From Gammaproteobacteria bacterium (GTDB lineage Bacteria > Pseudomonadota > Gammaproteobacteria > Steroidobacterales > GCA-2729495), in the NCBI GenBank assembly GCA_015709695.1, contig CP054183.1:496001-560000 (forward strand): a stretch of 64,000 nucleotides of DNA. Direction: 5' to 3'. Shown piece after piece: positions 25,347-38,719 of the stretch. How positions within the stretch are numbered: position 1 is the stretch's first letter; every line of letters starts with the position of its first letter. Under the pieces are notes generated by a model that did no database searches, was not told the DNA's origin, and was given only the letters and a program-made list of their open reading frames with translations. Position numbers and translations under genes: made by a program.

Positions 25347-26144
25347 CTAGAACTCGTTGCGCCGCCGCCGGGTCTCGGCGAAGACCTCGACCAGCGGCGC
25401 GCCGCCGAGCCCGAGGGTGGCCTGCAGCTCCGCGCTGTCGGGCCGCAGGAAGGGGTTGGTCAGCCGCTCGCGGCCGATGGTGGAGGGCACCGTAGGCAGG
25501 TCGAGGTCGCGCAGCTGGTCCACCTCGGCGACGCGTTCACGCAGCCCGGCGTTGTCCGGCTCGAGGCCGATGGCGAAGTGCGCGTTCTTCTGCGTGTATT
25601 CGTGGGCGCAGAACACGCGGGTCGGCGCCGGCAGCGCCCGCAGCTTCTGCAGCGAGGTCCACATCTGTGCCGGCGTGCCCTCGAACAGGCGGCCGCAGCC
25701 CATGGAGAACAGCGTGTCGCCGACGAAGGCGGCATGGTCCTCGTCGAAAACGTAGACGATGTGGCCACGGGTATGGCCGGGCGTATCCAGCACGCGCGCG
25801 CGGTGCCGGCCGAGCATGACGACATCGCCCTCGCCGACCTGCACGTCGATGCCGGGGATGCGCGCGGCGTCGGCGCGCGGGCCGATGATGCGGCAGCCGG
25901 TCCTCGCCTTGAGCTCGAGGTTGCCGCCGGTGTGGTCGTCGTGGTGGTGGGTATTGAAGATGAAGTCGAGCTTCCAGCCCGTCTCGGCGAGCGCCGCCTC
26001 GATGGCAGCGGCGGAGGGCGTGTCGACGCTGGCGCAGATGCCGGCCTCGCGGTCACGGATGAGGTAGCCGTAGTTGTCGTCCAGGCAGGCGAACTGGTGG
26101 ACTTCCAGGGCAGGCAGGTGATGCGGGGCGGAAGCCTGGGTCAT
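25347..26144 (-). CDS. gloB: Hydroxyacylglutathione hydrolase (glyoxalase II)
   Basis: Protein of 265 residues, family length about 255. It hydrolyses S-D-lactoylglutathione to D-lactate and glutathione in methylglyoxal detoxification. The metallo-beta-lactamase metal motif is THHHDDHTGGN near residue 59, with further ligands in DTPGHTRGHIVYV and FVGDTLFSMGCGRLFEG. The C-terminal glutathione-binding part reads FCAHEYTQKNAHFA and ends in RRRRNEF. ATG 26144 follows GGAGAAG and lies one base after the moaB stop, so the two genes form an operon read right to left. Confidence 0.92.
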   Translation of the reverse strand: MTQASAPHHLPALEVHQFACLDDNYGYLIRDREAGICASVDTPSAAAIEAALAETGWKLDFIFNTHHHDDHTGGNLELKARTGCRIIGPRADAARIPGIDVQVGEGDVVMLGRHRARVLDTPGHTRGHIVYVFDEDHAAFVGDTLFSMGCGRLFEGTPAQMWTSLQKLRALPAPTRVFCAHEYTQKNAHFAIGLEPDNAGLRERVAEVDQLRDLDLPTVPSTIGRERLTNPFLRPDSAELQATLGLGGAPLVEVFAETRRRRNEF

Positions 26145-26145
26145 G

Positions 26146-26679
26146 TCACTTCTCCAGCAGCCGCGGGATGAGTTCGACGAAATTGCACGGCCGCGTGCGG
26201 TAGTCGAGCTGCGGGGCGAGGATGCGGTCCCAGCCGGTGGCGCAGGCGCCGGTGGAGCCGGGCAGGCAGAAGAGGAAGGTACCGTTGGCGACGCCGCCCA
26301 GGCAGCGGGACTGCAGCGTCGAGGCGCCGATCTCGCCGAAGGAGAGGCTGCGGAACAGCTCGCCGAAGCCGCCGATCTCCTTGTCGAGCAGCGGAGCCAC
26401 GGCCTCGGGCGTGCCGTCGCGGCCGGTGAGGCCGGTGCCGCCGGTGGTGATGATGGCATTGACCTCGGGGTCGGCGATCCAGGCGGAGACCACGGCGCGG
26501 ATGCGATAGATGTCGTCCTTCTCGATGCCGCGGGCGGCCAGGCGGTGGCCGGCGGCTTCGATGCGCGAGGCGAGCAGGTCGCCGGAGCGGTCGTCGGCAC
26601 GGGTGCGCGTGTCGGATACCGTCAGCACGGCGATGGACAACGGCACGAACTCGCGCGCTTTCTTCTCCTCGTGGGCCAA
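26146..26679 (-). CDS. moaB: Molybdenum cofactor biosynthesis protein MoaB/MogA family
   Basis: Protein of 177 residues if begun at TTG 26679, which follows a strong GAGGAAG ribosome site and gives [14 protein letters not shown], the usual MoaB opening. An in-frame ATG at 26721 is the alternative. The molybdopterin-binding fold shows [25 protein letters not shown] and [12 protein letters not shown]. The family adenylylates molybdopterin before metal insertion; E. coli MoaB itself is inactive in this, so the true activity depends on subgroup. It is transcribed with gloB and diverges from ald. Confidence 0.88.
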   Translation of the reverse strand: MAHEEKKAREFVPLSIAVLTVSDTRTRADDRSGDLLASRIEAAGHRLAARGIEKDDIYRIRAVVSAWIADPEVNAIITTGGTGLTGRDGTPEAVAPLLDKEIGGFGELFRSLSFGEIGASTLQSRCLGGVANGTFLFCLPGSTGACATGWDRILAPQLDYRTRPCNFVELIPRLLEK

Positions 26680-26839
26680 GGCCGGCTTCCTCGCTCGATG
26701 TGGTGCTGTGGGGGACTGCATTCTACCCCCGGCGCGAACCATTCTTGTCCGGCCTGGCCGAAACGGCTAGCTTGGCCCTGGATCCCGGCATCGCCCGGGT
26801 CCGCAGGCCTGTCCCAGGCTTCGAGAGGAGAGCGAGCCC

Positions 26840-27955
26840 ATGCACATCGGTGTGCCCCGGGAGATCAAGGACCACGAGTACCGGGTCGGGCTGACGCCCG
26901 CCAGCGTGCGCGAGCTCACGGCCTGCGGCCACGAGGTGATGGTCGAGAGCGGCGCCGGTGCCGGCATCGGCGTCGACGATGCCGATTACCGCCGCTGCGG
27001 CGCAACCATCGGCAGCGGGGCGGCGGAGGTCTATGCGGCGGCGGAGATGATCGTCAAGGTGAAGGAGCTGCAGGCGCCGGAATTCCCGCTGGTAAGGCCG
27101 GGGCAGGTGCTGTTCACCTATCTGCACCTCGCGCCCGACCCCGCGCAGACGCAGCGGCTGCTGGCCGCCGACGTGGTGGCCATTGCCTACGAGACTGTCA
27201 CCGGTCCCGGCGGGACGCTGCCGCTGCTCTCGCCCATGAGCGAAGTGGCTGGCCGCATGGCCGTGCCGGTCGGCGCGCACTGTCTGGAGCGCGAGGCGGG
27301 CGGCGCCGGCATCCTGCTCGGCGGCGTGCCGGGCGTGCGTTCGGCCAACGTGCTGGTGGTCGGTGGCGGCGTGGTGGGCGCCAACGCGGTGCGGGTGGCC
27401 ATGGGCATGGAGGCGCAGGTCACGGTCATCGATCGCTCGCTGCCGCGGCTCAAGGAACTGGACTTCCAGTTCGGCGGCCGCCTCAACACCATTTTCTCGA
27501 CGGTGCATGCCATCGAGCACTACGTCGCGGATGCCGACCTGGTGATCGGCGCAGTGCTGCTGCCGGGCGCCGCGGCGCCGAAGCTGGTCAGCCGCGCCAT
27601 GGTCCGCGGCATGCGCCCCGGCTCGGTGCTGGTGGACGTGGCCATCGACCAGGGCGGCTGCTTCGAGACCAGCCGTCCCACCACGCACTCCGATCCGACC
27701 TTCGTCGAGGAGCGCGTGGTGCACTACTGCGTCGCCAACATGCCCGGCGCGGTGCCGCGCACCTCGACCTTCGCGCTGAACAACGCGACGCTGCCCTATG
27801 TGCTGGCGCTGGCGCAGAAGGGCTACCGCCGCGCGCTGCTCGAGGATGCCGGACTGCGGGCCGGCCTCAACGTGCACCGCGGTGCGCTCACCTGCGAGGC
27901 GGTGGCCCGTGCCCAGCGGCTGAGCGCCGTGCCGCCGGAACAGGCGCTGGCCTGA
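26840..27955 (+). CDS. ald: Alanine dehydrogenase
   Basis: Protein of 371 residues, the normal length. It interconverts L-alanine and pyruvate plus ammonia with NAD. The start [20 protein letters not shown] is the family N-terminus with the substrate Arg. [10 protein letters not shown] holds the catalytic-region Lys, and [19 protein letters not shown] is the NAD Rossmann site. Later conserved blocks are [19 protein letters not shown] and [18 protein letters not shown] 26840 has a GAGAGGAG ribosome site. It diverges from moaB and converges on the ABC transporter gene. Confidence 0.95.
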   Translation: MHIGVPREIKDHEYRVGLTPASVRELTACGHEVMVESGAGAGIGVDDADYRRCGATIGSGAAEVYAAAEMIVKVKELQAPEFPLVRPGQVLFTYLHLAPDPAQTQRLLAADVVAIAYETVTGPGGTLPLLSPMSEVAGRMAVPVGAHCLEREAGGAGILLGGVPGVRSANVLVVGGGVVGANAVRVAMGMEAQVTVIDRSLPRLKELDFQFGGRLNTIFSTVHAIEHYVADADLVIGAVLLPGAAAPKLVSRAMVRGMRPGSVLVDVAIDQGGCFETSRPTTHSDPTFVEERVVHYCVANMPGAVPRTSTFALNNATLPYVLALAQKGYRRALLEDAGLRAGLNVHRGALTCEAVARAQRLSAVPPEQALA

Positions 27956-27971
27956 GGCCGGCGTCCGGCCT
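27955..27971. terminator. Hairpin between convergent ald and ABC-transporter genes
   Basis: AGGCCGG (27955-27961), loop CGT, CCGGCCT (27965-27971): a perfect 7-base-pair stem occupying the whole 14-base gap between two convergent genes and touching both stop codons. There is no T run, so its efficiency as an intrinsic terminator is uncertain; it is symmetric and could work both ways. Confidence 0.45.
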
Positions 27972-29865
27972 AGCGATAGCCCTCGGCCTGCAGGCGGAAC
28001 AGCTTCGCGTACAGGCCGTCTTTCACCAGCAGCTCGTCGTGCGTGCCGTACTCGCTGATCCGGCCGTGCTCGATGACGGCGATGCGGTCGGCCTGGCGCA
28101 CGGTGGAGAAGCGATGCGAGATGAGGATGGAGATGCGCCCGCGGGTGTGCTGGCGGAAGTAGGCGAACAGCTCCGCCTCGGCGCCGGCGTCCATCGAGGC
28201 GGTGGGCTCGTCGAGCACGAGGATGTCTGCCGTCATGCGCATGAAGGCGCGTGACAGCGCCATCTTCTGCCATTGCCCGGTGGAGAGCTCCTTGCCGCCC
28301 CTGAACCAGCTGCCGAGCTGGGTGGCGAAGCGCCTCTCGAGCCGCTCGATGAACGGCATGGCCATGCCCTTGCGCGCGGATTCCTCCCAGCGCCGCTCGT
28401 CGGCGAAGGCCTGCACGTCACCGGCGCCGATGTTCTCGCCGACGGTGAACTGGTAGCGGTTGAAGTCCTGGAAGATGACACCGATCTGCCGGCGCAGCGC
28501 CTGCGGGTCCCACTCGCGCACGTCGAGCCCGTGCACCAGCACCCGGCCGCGTGTCGGCTGGTAGAGCCCGCAGAGCAGCTTGATGAGCGTGGACTTGCCC
28601 GCGCCGTTCTCGCCCACCAGCGCCAGGCTCTCCCCGGGCCGGATCTGCAGCGTCACGCCTGCGAGCGCCGGCTCCGCCGCGCCCGGATAGGTGAAGGAGA
28701 CGTCCTCGAAGCGCACGCCATCCTCCGGCTGCGGGCCGCGCGCGCCGGTGCCCCAGCGATAGGCCGGCGCCTGCTCCAGGTACTCGTAGAGGTTGGTGAG
28801 ATAAAGGTTGTCCTCGTACATGCCGCCGATGGAGCCGAGGCTGGCGGAGATGGCGCCCTGGCCCTGGCGGAACAGCACCAGGTACATGGTCATCTCGCCG
28901 AGCGTGATGGCGGTGCGCACCGCCGCGGTCGCCACCCAGGCGTAGGCGCCGTAGAGCGCCGCGGTGCCGAGCAGTGCCAGCGCCATGCCCCAGCTCTCCC
29001 GACGCAGCGTCAGGGCGCGATCCTCGGCGTAGATCTTGCGGAAGATGGCGCGGTAGCGATCGAGCAGCATCGGCCCCAGCTGGAACAGCTGCACCTCCTT
29101 GGCGTGGTCCTCGCGCGCCATGACGATCTCCAGGTAGTTCTGCAGCCGCGCCTCCGGGGCGCGCATGCGGAACAGCCGGAAGTTGTCGCCGGAGAACTTG
29201 GTCTCGGCGACGAAGGCCGGCAGGCCGGCCAGCGCCAGCAACGCCAGCGCCCACAGCGAGAACTGCGCGATCAGCACGCCGAAGCTCGCCAGCGACACCA
29301 GCTGCTGGAACAGCGCGAAGCTGCGCATCACCAGCGACAGCGGCCGGGTCGAGGCCTCGCGGCGCGCCCGCTGCAGCTTGTCGTAGAACTCCGCGTCCTC
29401 GAACTGCGTGAGGTCGAGGGTCAGCGCCTTGGCGAGGATCATCTCGTTGACGCGCTGGCCGAGCTGGGCGCGCAGCAGCGACTGGCAGGCATTGATGCCG
29501 CGCTGCGCGGCGCCGAGGCCGGCCATGGCCAGCCCCTCCAGCAGCACCAGCTCCAGCACCGGGGCGAAGACCGGCGCGGCGCCGGCATGCACGGCGTTGA
29601 CCTGACCGACCACCGCGTCCACGAGCAGCTTGCCGATCCAGGCGGCGACCGCCGGCAGCACGCCGGCGAGCAGCGTCACCGCTGCCAGTGTCAGGGTGAG
29701 CTGTCGGTTGGTGGACCACACCAGCTCGACCGCGCGGCGCGTGTAGCGCAGCACGGCGGCATTGCGCAGCAGCTGCTGCAGCCAGTTGCCGGCCGGCGGC
29801 GGTGGTTGCGCGGCGCCCTGGGCGTGGGTCGGCAGCTGCGGGAAGGCCTGGGCCATCGGCATCAC
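27970..29865 (-). CDS. ABC exporter, fused permease and ATPase
   Basis: Half-transporter of 631 residues that should work as a dimer in the inner membrane. About six transmembrane helices lie in residues 40-340. The ATPase half (about 375-610) has Walker A LVGENGAGKSTLIKLL, Q-loop FQDFNRYQFTVGENI, a signature LSTGQWQ (Thr in place of the usual Gly of LSGGQ), Walker B ILVLDEPTASMD and switch LISHRFSTV. It resembles multidrug, lipid or peptide exporters; the cargo is unknown. GTG 29865 overlaps the moeA stop (GTGA), with ATG 29862 and 29856 as alternatives. Coupling to moeA is unexpected for an exporter. Confidence 0.82.
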   Translation of the reverse strand: MMPMAQAFPQLPTHAQGAAQPPPPAGNWLQQLLRNAAVLRYTRRAVELVWSTNRQLTLTLAAVTLLAGVLPAVAAWIGKLLVDAVVGQVNAVHAGAAPVFAPVLELVLLEGLAMAGLGAAQRGINACQSLLRAQLGQRVNEMILAKALTLDLTQFEDAEFYDKLQRARREASTRPLSLVMRSFALFQQLVSLASFGVLIAQFSLWALALLALAGLPAFVAETKFSGDNFRLFRMRAPEARLQNYLEIVMAREDHAKEVQLFQLGPMLLDRYRAIFRKIYAEDRALTLRRESWGMALALLGTAALYGAYAWVATAAVRTAITLGEMTMYLVLFRQGQGAISASLGSIGGMYEDNLYLTNLYEYLEQAPAYRWGTGARGPQPEDGVRFEDVSFTYPGAAEPALAGVTLQIRPGESLALVGENGAGKSTLIKLLCGLYQPTRGRVLVHGLDVREWDPQALRRQIGVIFQDFNRYQFTVGENIGAGDVQAFADERRWEESARKGMAMPFIERLERRFATQLGSWFRGGKELSTGQWQKMALSRAFMRMTADILVLDEPTASMDAGAEAELFAYFRQHTRGRISILISHRFSTVRQADRIAVIEHGRISEYGTHDELLVKDGLYAKLFRLQAEGYR

Positions 29866-31082
29866 CAGGCGTGGAAGCGTGCCGCGTAGCCGGCGGGAAA
29901 GTGGTCCCGTCCGCGCGGCAGCTCGACGAAGCCGTCGGTGCCGCCGAGTGCGACGAAATCCCCGGAGGTGTTGGTCGGCCGCGGCACGGCCGTCACCTCG
30001 CCATCATCGTCGCAGGCGAGCATGACCGGCAGGAAGCAGGTCAGGTCCGCGGTGAAGTCCACCGGCGCGGAAAGGCGGCAGTACCGTGCCGGGCGTTCCC
30101 CGGCACCCATGGCGAGGGCGAGGCCGGGCAGCACGTAGCGCACCAGGCACACCAGGCTTGAGACCGGGTTGCCCGGCAGGGCGAACACCAGCCTGCCATC
30201 GCTGCTGCGGCCGAACCACAGCGGCAGGCCGGGACGCTGCAGTACCTTGTGGAAGATCGCTTCGACGCCGAGCGCGGCCAGCGTCGCCGGCACATGGTCG
30301 AACTGCCCCATGGACACGCCACCGGAGAGGACCAGCACCTCGTTGGTTTCGTGCAGGTGGCCGATCTCGCGGACCAGTTGCTCCGGGTCGTCGCGCAGCA
30401 GGCTGCGCGATACCTCGGGGAAGCCGCGCCGGCGCAATGCGGCCGCAATGGCCAGGTCGTTGGAGGAGCGGATCTGCGCGGCGCCGATGGGTGCGCCCGG
30501 TGACACCAGCTCGTCGCCGGTGGAGATGACGGCGATGCGCGGCCAGGCGCCGACCGACACCTCGGCGCGACCACCGAGGGCGAGGATGGCCATCTCCGGC
30601 GGCCCGATGACGCTGCCGGCGGCGAGCAGGCGTTCGCCCTGGCGGTGATCCGAACCGCGCCGGTGCACGAACTGGCCGGCGCGGGGACTGTAGTCCGCGG
30701 CGATGACGGCGCGCCGGCCGCTGCGGGTGATGCGCTCCACCGGGATCACGGTGTCGGTGCCGGCCGGCAGCACGCTGCCCGTCATGACTTCCAGGCACTG
30801 TCCCGCATCGGCGATGGCCAGCGCGGCCGCGCCGGCCGCCTGCGTCCCCGCCAGCTCGAAGTCGCGCCGGCCGCCGGCCAGCGCGCCGGAAGCGACGGCG
30901 ATGCCGTCCATGGTGACGCGGTCGAAGGGCGGCTGGTCACGCTCGGCCAGCAGGTCCTCGCGCAGCACCGCGCCCAGCGCCTGCTCCAGCGTCACGCGCC
31001 GCGCCGGCCAGCGCGGCATCGCCGCGGCGATCAGCGCCGTGGCTTCCTCGACACTGATGCGCTGGCGCGGAGCGGCAGCCAT
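29862..31082 (-). CDS. moeA: Molybdopterin molybdenumtransferase MoeA
   Basis: Protein of 406 residues, family length about 410. MoeA inserts molybdenum into adenylylated molybdopterin. Conserved blocks are PPFDRVTMDGIAV, MTGSVLPAGTDTVIPVE, IAVISTGDELVSPG, IRSSNDLAI and VLSGGVSMGQFDHVP, followed by the C-terminal beta domain with FALPGNPVSSLV. ATG 31082 comes immediately after the xdhC stop (TGAATG). Its place between xdhC and an exporter gene in one operon ties it to molybdenum-hydroxylase maturation. Confidence 0.93.
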   Translation of the reverse strand: MAAAPRQRISVEEATALIAAAMPRWPARRVTLEQALGAVLREDLLAERDQPPFDRVTMDGIAVASGALAGGRRDFELAGTQAAGAAALAIADAGQCLEVMTGSVLPAGTDTVIPVERITRSGRRAVIAADYSPRAGQFVHRRGSDHRQGERLLAAGSVIGPPEMAILALGGRAEVSVGAWPRIAVISTGDELVSPGAPIGAAQIRSSNDLAIAAALRRRGFPEVSRSLLRDDPEQLVREIGHLHETNEVLVLSGGVSMGQFDHVPATLAALGVEAIFHKVLQRPGLPLWFGRSSDGRLVFALPGNPVSSLVCLVRYVLPGLALAMGAGERPARYCRLSAPVDFTADLTCFLPVMLACDDDGEVTAVPRPTNTSGDFVALGGTDGFVELPRGRDHFPAGYAARFHAW

Positions 31083-32165
31083 TCAGCGGCCCCCGGCCAG
31101 GAGGTCCAGTCGGCCGGCCAGCATCGCGTGGATCTCGGCAAGGATCGCCAGCGCGATGGTCTCCGGCGAGTCCGCGCCGATGCCGAGACCCGCCGGACCC
31201 CTCAGGCGCCCGGCGAGATCGGGCGCGGCCGCGCCGAGATCTCCGAGCAGGCGTTCGCGGCGTGCGCCGGGGCCGAGCAGGCCGATGTAGGGCATCGTCG
31301 TGCGTGCCAGCGCGCGCAGGCAGGCGCGGTCGGTGTCGAGGTGGTGGCTCATGACCACCGCCGCCGTGTAGCGCCCGGGATCGAGGCTGCGCGCCAGTTC
31401 CTGCGGGGTCACGAGCAGCACCTGTTCGGCCGCGCCGAGGTCACCGCGTGCGAGCGCTGCGGGCCGATGGTCGGTGACGGTGACGCGCCAGCCGAGGCGG
31501 CTCGCCAGGTCGACCAGTGGCACGGCGTCCAGCCCGGCACCGATCACCAGCAGCCGCGGCAGCGGACGCAGCGGCGCATACAGCACGCGGGCCTCGCGGC
31601 CATCGACGCTCTCGCTGGCCAGCTCGCCCTGCCGGGCACCGCGCCGCTGCGCGCAGCCGCGCGCCAGGCACTCCTGCCAGGGTCGTGGCAGCTGCCAGGC
31701 GGCCTCGCCATCGGCAGCGCTGACCAGCGTGGCGCCCAGGGGCAGGGCGGCATCGTTGCTGGCCACGACGACAGCGCTGGTCGCCGGGTACTCGCCGAGC
31801 AGCTGCGCGGCGATGGCCGCGAAGGGCGCGTAGCCCGCCGAGGGCAGCAGCGGCTGCAGGAGCACGCGGAACAGGCCATTGCAACCGAGGCCGAGGCCGA
31901 AGATCCCGTCGCCGTCGTCACGCAGGTCGTAGGTGAGCAGCTGCGCCGTGTCGCATGCCAGCACCTCGCGGGCGTGTTCGGCGAGGTCGCCTTCCAGGCA
32001 GCCGCCGCTCACCAGGCCCTGGTATTCGCCGGTGCCGGTGAGCAGGATGCGATGGCCGGCCTTGGTATAGGTCGAGCCCTCGGTCTCCACCACGGTGACC
32101 AGCACCAGCGGCAGCGTGGCGCTGCGCCAGCGCGCGAAGGCATCCAGGACGCTGTGCACGCTCAC
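31083..32165 (-). CDS. xdhC: XdhC/CoxI family molybdenum-cofactor chaperone
   Basis: Protein of 360 residues. XdhC proteins bind the molybdenum cofactor and help its sulfuration and insertion into xanthine-dehydrogenase-type hydroxylases. The N-terminal domain shows VTVVETEGSTYTKAGHRILL and GLVSGGCLEGDLAEHA. The C-terminal Rossmann-like domain shows LLVIGAGLDAVPLVDLA, VVMSHHLDTDRACLRAL and YIGLLGPGARRERLL, ending with IALAILAEIHAM. GTG 32165 overlaps the qor stop (GTGA). The hydroxylase it serves is not next to it; the nearest molybdenum-hydroxylase part is the [2Fe-2S] gene at 43434. Confidence 0.88.
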   Translation of the reverse strand: MSVHSVLDAFARWRSATLPLVLVTVVETEGSTYTKAGHRILLTGTGEYQGLVSGGCLEGDLAEHAREVLACDTAQLLTYDLRDDGDGIFGLGLGCNGLFRVLLQPLLPSAGYAPFAAIAAQLLGEYPATSAVVVASNDAALPLGATLVSAADGEAAWQLPRPWQECLARGCAQRRGARQGELASESVDGREARVLYAPLRPLPRLLVIGAGLDAVPLVDLASRLGWRVTVTDHRPAALARGDLGAAEQVLLVTPQELARSLDPGRYTAAVVMSHHLDTDRACLRALARTTMPYIGLLGPGARRERLLGDLGAAAPDLAGRLRGPAGLGIGADSPETIALAILAEIHAMLAGRLDLLAGGR

Positions 32166-33151
32166 AGGCCCGCGTCCACGACCAGGGCGAGCTTGCCCAT
32201 GACGGCATTGGCCTCGAGGATGTCGTGGGCGCGTGCGGCGTCGGCCAGCGGCATGCTCTCCTGGAGCACCGGCACCACCGTCCGCCGTTCCAGCAGCGGC
32301 CACACCTGCTGCTCCAGCGCCGCGGCGATACGGCCCTTCTCGGCCACCTCGCGCGCGCGCAGCGTCGAGCCGGTGATCGTCAGGCGCCGGCCGAGCAGCT
32401 TGCCGAGCTGCAGCGTGCCGCGGCTGCCACCCAGCACGCCGATCACCACCAGGCGACCGTCGGTCGCCAGCGCATCGAGATTGGCGTCGAGGTAGCTGCC
32501 ACCGACGATATCGAGGATCACGTCGACCCCGCGGCCAGCGGTTTCCTCGCGGACCACCGCGGCGAAGGGCTCCTCGTGATAGTCGATGGCGCGCTGCGCG
32601 CCGAGCCGCCGGCACAGCGCGACCTTCTCCGCGCTGCCCGCCGTGGCGAGGACGCGCGAGCCCCGCGCATGCGCAAGCTGGATGGCGGTGGTGCCGATGC
32701 CGCTGGCGCCGCCATGGACCAGCAGCGTCTCGCCCGGAGCCAGCCGCCCCCGCTCGAAGACGTTGGTCCAGACGGTGAAGAAGGTCTCGGGCACGACCGC
32801 GGCCTCGACCAGCGACAGGGCAGGGGGCACCGGCAGGCACTGCGGTTCGGGGGCCACGCAGAATCCGGCGTAGCCGCCGCCGGTGACCAGCGCGCAGACG
32901 CGATCGCCAGGCCGGTAGCGGCGAGTGCCTGCGCCGAGCGCGACGACGATGCCGGCCACCTCGAGGCCCGGGATGTCGGAAGCGCCGGGCGGTGGCGGGT
33001 AGAGGCCGCGGCGCTGCAGGCAATCGGGGCGGTTGACGCCCGCCGCGGCGACACGGATCAGCACTTCGCCCGGGCCTGGCTCCGGGCGCGGGCGCTCGCC
33101 GGCGACGAGCACGGCTGTCGGACCGGGCTCCCGGATCTCGACCACGCGCAT
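32162..33151 (-). CDS. NAD(P)H quinone oxidoreductase, zinc-free MDR family
   Basis: Protein of 329 residues. The GroES-like N-domain shows EVLIRVAAAGVNRPDCLQR and IPGLEVAGIVVALG; the NADPH site is VHGGASGIGTTAIQLAHA. DVILDIVGGSYLDANLDAL follows, and the zinc-ligand cysteines of alcohol dehydrogenases are absent. Such enzymes reduce quinones or activated alkenes; many are called PIG3-like. ATG 33151 opens MRVVEIREPGP; no clear ribosome site is seen, and in-frame codons upstream keep the true start open. First gene of the qor-xdhC-moeA-ABC operon. Confidence 0.82.
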   Translation of the reverse strand: MRVVEIREPGPTAVLVAGERPRPEPGPGEVLIRVAAAGVNRPDCLQRRGLYPPPPGASDIPGLEVAGIVVALGAGTRRYRPGDRVCALVTGGGYAGFCVAPEPQCLPVPPALSLVEAAVVPETFFTVWTNVFERGRLAPGETLLVHGGASGIGTTAIQLAHARGSRVLATAGSAEKVALCRRLGAQRAIDYHEEPFAAVVREETAGRGVDVILDIVGGSYLDANLDALATDGRLVVIGVLGGSRGTLQLGKLLGRRLTITGSTLRAREVAEKGRIAAALEQQVWPLLERRTVVPVLQESMPLADAARAHDILEANAVMGKLALVVDAGL

Positions 33152-33202
33152 GCGATCTGGCAGTGCCAACGGCTCGACTCGGAGGGCGGGAATGACGGCC
33201 GC

Positions 33203-33208
33203 AGTATA
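33203..33208 (-). promoter_or_regulatory. Candidate -10 box for the qor-xdhC-moeA operon
   Basis: On the minus strand this reads TATACT inside a rare AT-rich patch (33204-33214), about 50 bases before the qor start. No good -35 was found at the expected distance, so an activator may be needed. Confidence 0.35.
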
Positions 33209-33238
33209 TAAGTAACGGCCCGCTGCCGGTTCCGCCCG

Positions 33239-33252
33239 CTGACAATTGTCAG
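33239..33252. promoter_or_regulatory. Perfect 14-base palindrome CTGACAATTGTCAG, candidate operator
   Basis: The palindrome stands in the 181-base gap between the divergent qor operon and moaA. It lies about 30 bases upstream of the qor -10 candidate and about 80 before the moaA start. Its symmetry and AT core fit a dimeric helix-turn-helix repressor or activator controlling both molybdenum-cofactor transcripts. No regulator gene is adjacent, so the protein is unknown. Confidence 0.45.
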
Positions 33253-33332
33253 ACCGCTGCGCTGCGCGCTGGAGCGACCCGGTGGCCTGTGCTAGCGTCT
33301 GGCGAAACGGCATTCCCGGGCAGGTTGCAGGC

Positions 33333-34388
33333 ATGGCGGACAGCGGCGAGAAGATACTGGCCTGGCGCGGCGCACACGCGCCCGCCGTCCAGGACCGGTT
33401 GCACCGGCCGTTGCAGGACCTGCGCATCTCGGTGATGGACCGCTGCAACTTCCGCTGCCCCTACTGCATGCCGGAAGACAAGTACCACAAGGACTTCCAG
33501 TTCCTGAAGAGCAGCGAACGGCTGTCGTTCGAGGAAATCCAGCGCCTGGTGCAGGTGTTTGCCGGGCTCGGGGTGCGCAAGCTGCGCATCACCGGCGGCG
33601 AGCCGCTGCTGCGGCCGAACCTGCCCGACCTGATCGGCGACCTCTCGCGCGTCGCGGGCATCGAGGACATCGCGCTCACCACCAACGGCATCCTGCTGGC
33701 GCAGCATGCGGCGGCGCTGAAGGCCGCCGGCCTCGCGCGGGTGACGGTCAGCCTCGATTCGCTGGACGACGCGGTGTTCGTCGCCATGAGCGGCGGGCGC
33801 GGCAACCGCGAGCGGGTGCTGGAGGGCATCCGCGAGGCCATCAGCGCCGGGCTCACGCCGCTGAAGATCAACACAGTGGTCATCCGCGGCGTCAACGACC
33901 ACACGGTGCCCGACCTGGTGGAGCACTTCCGCGGCACCGGGGTGATCGTCCGCTTCATCGAGTACATGGATGTCGGCACCATCAACCACTGGCGCCTGGC
34001 CGATACCGTGCCCTCGCGCGAACTGCTGCAGCGGATCGCCGCACGCTGGCCGCTGGCGCCGGTGGGCAGCAACTACCGCGGCGAGGTGGCCAGCCGCTAC
34101 GCCTTCGCCGATGGCCAGGGCGAGATCGGCTTCATTTCCTCGGTGACCGAGCCCTTCTGCGGCTCCTGCACGCGGGCGCGGCTGTCCTCCGATGGCCAGC
34201 TGTTCACCTGCCTGTTCGCCGCCCATGGCCTCGACCTCAAGGGGCCGCTGCGCGCCGGCGCCAGCGATGCGGAGCTCGCCGAACTGGTGCGCGGCACCTG
34301 GCAGCGGCGCGAAGACCGCTACAGCGAGCTGCGCGCCGCCAGGCGCCCCGACGCCGACAAGGTGGAGATGTACTACATCGGCGGGTGA
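33333..34388 (+). CDS. moaA: GTP 3',8-cyclase MoaA
   Basis: Radical-SAM enzyme of 351 residues that, with MoaC, turns GTP into cyclic pyranopterin monophosphate. The N-terminal [4Fe-4S] motif is DRCNFRCPYCMPED (CxxxCxxC); KLRITGGEPLLRPNL is the GGEP SAM motif. The C-terminal second cluster is FCGSCTRARLSSDGQLFTCLF, and the chain ends in the double Gly (YYIGG) needed for activity. ATG 33333 is chosen over upstream in-frame starts because the family N-terminus lies close by. It diverges from the qor-xdhC-moeA operon. Confidence 0.95.
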   Translation: MADSGEKILAWRGAHAPAVQDRLHRPLQDLRISVMDRCNFRCPYCMPEDKYHKDFQFLKSSERLSFEEIQRLVQVFAGLGVRKLRITGGEPLLRPNLPDLIGDLSRVAGIEDIALTTNGILLAQHAAALKAAGLARVTVSLDSLDDAVFVAMSGGRGNRERVLEGIREAISAGLTPLKINTVVIRGVNDHTVPDLVEHFRGTGVIVRFIEYMDVGTINHWRLADTVPSRELLQRIAARWPLAPVGSNYRGEVASRYAFADGQGEIGFISSVTEPFCGSCTRARLSSDGQLFTCLFAAHGLDLKGPLRAGASDAELAELVRGTWQRREDRYSELRAARRPDADKVEMYYIGG

Positions 34389-34399
34389 GGGTGGTGTCC

Positions 34400-38713
<4,314 letters not shown>

Positions 38714-38719
38714 AGCGGC

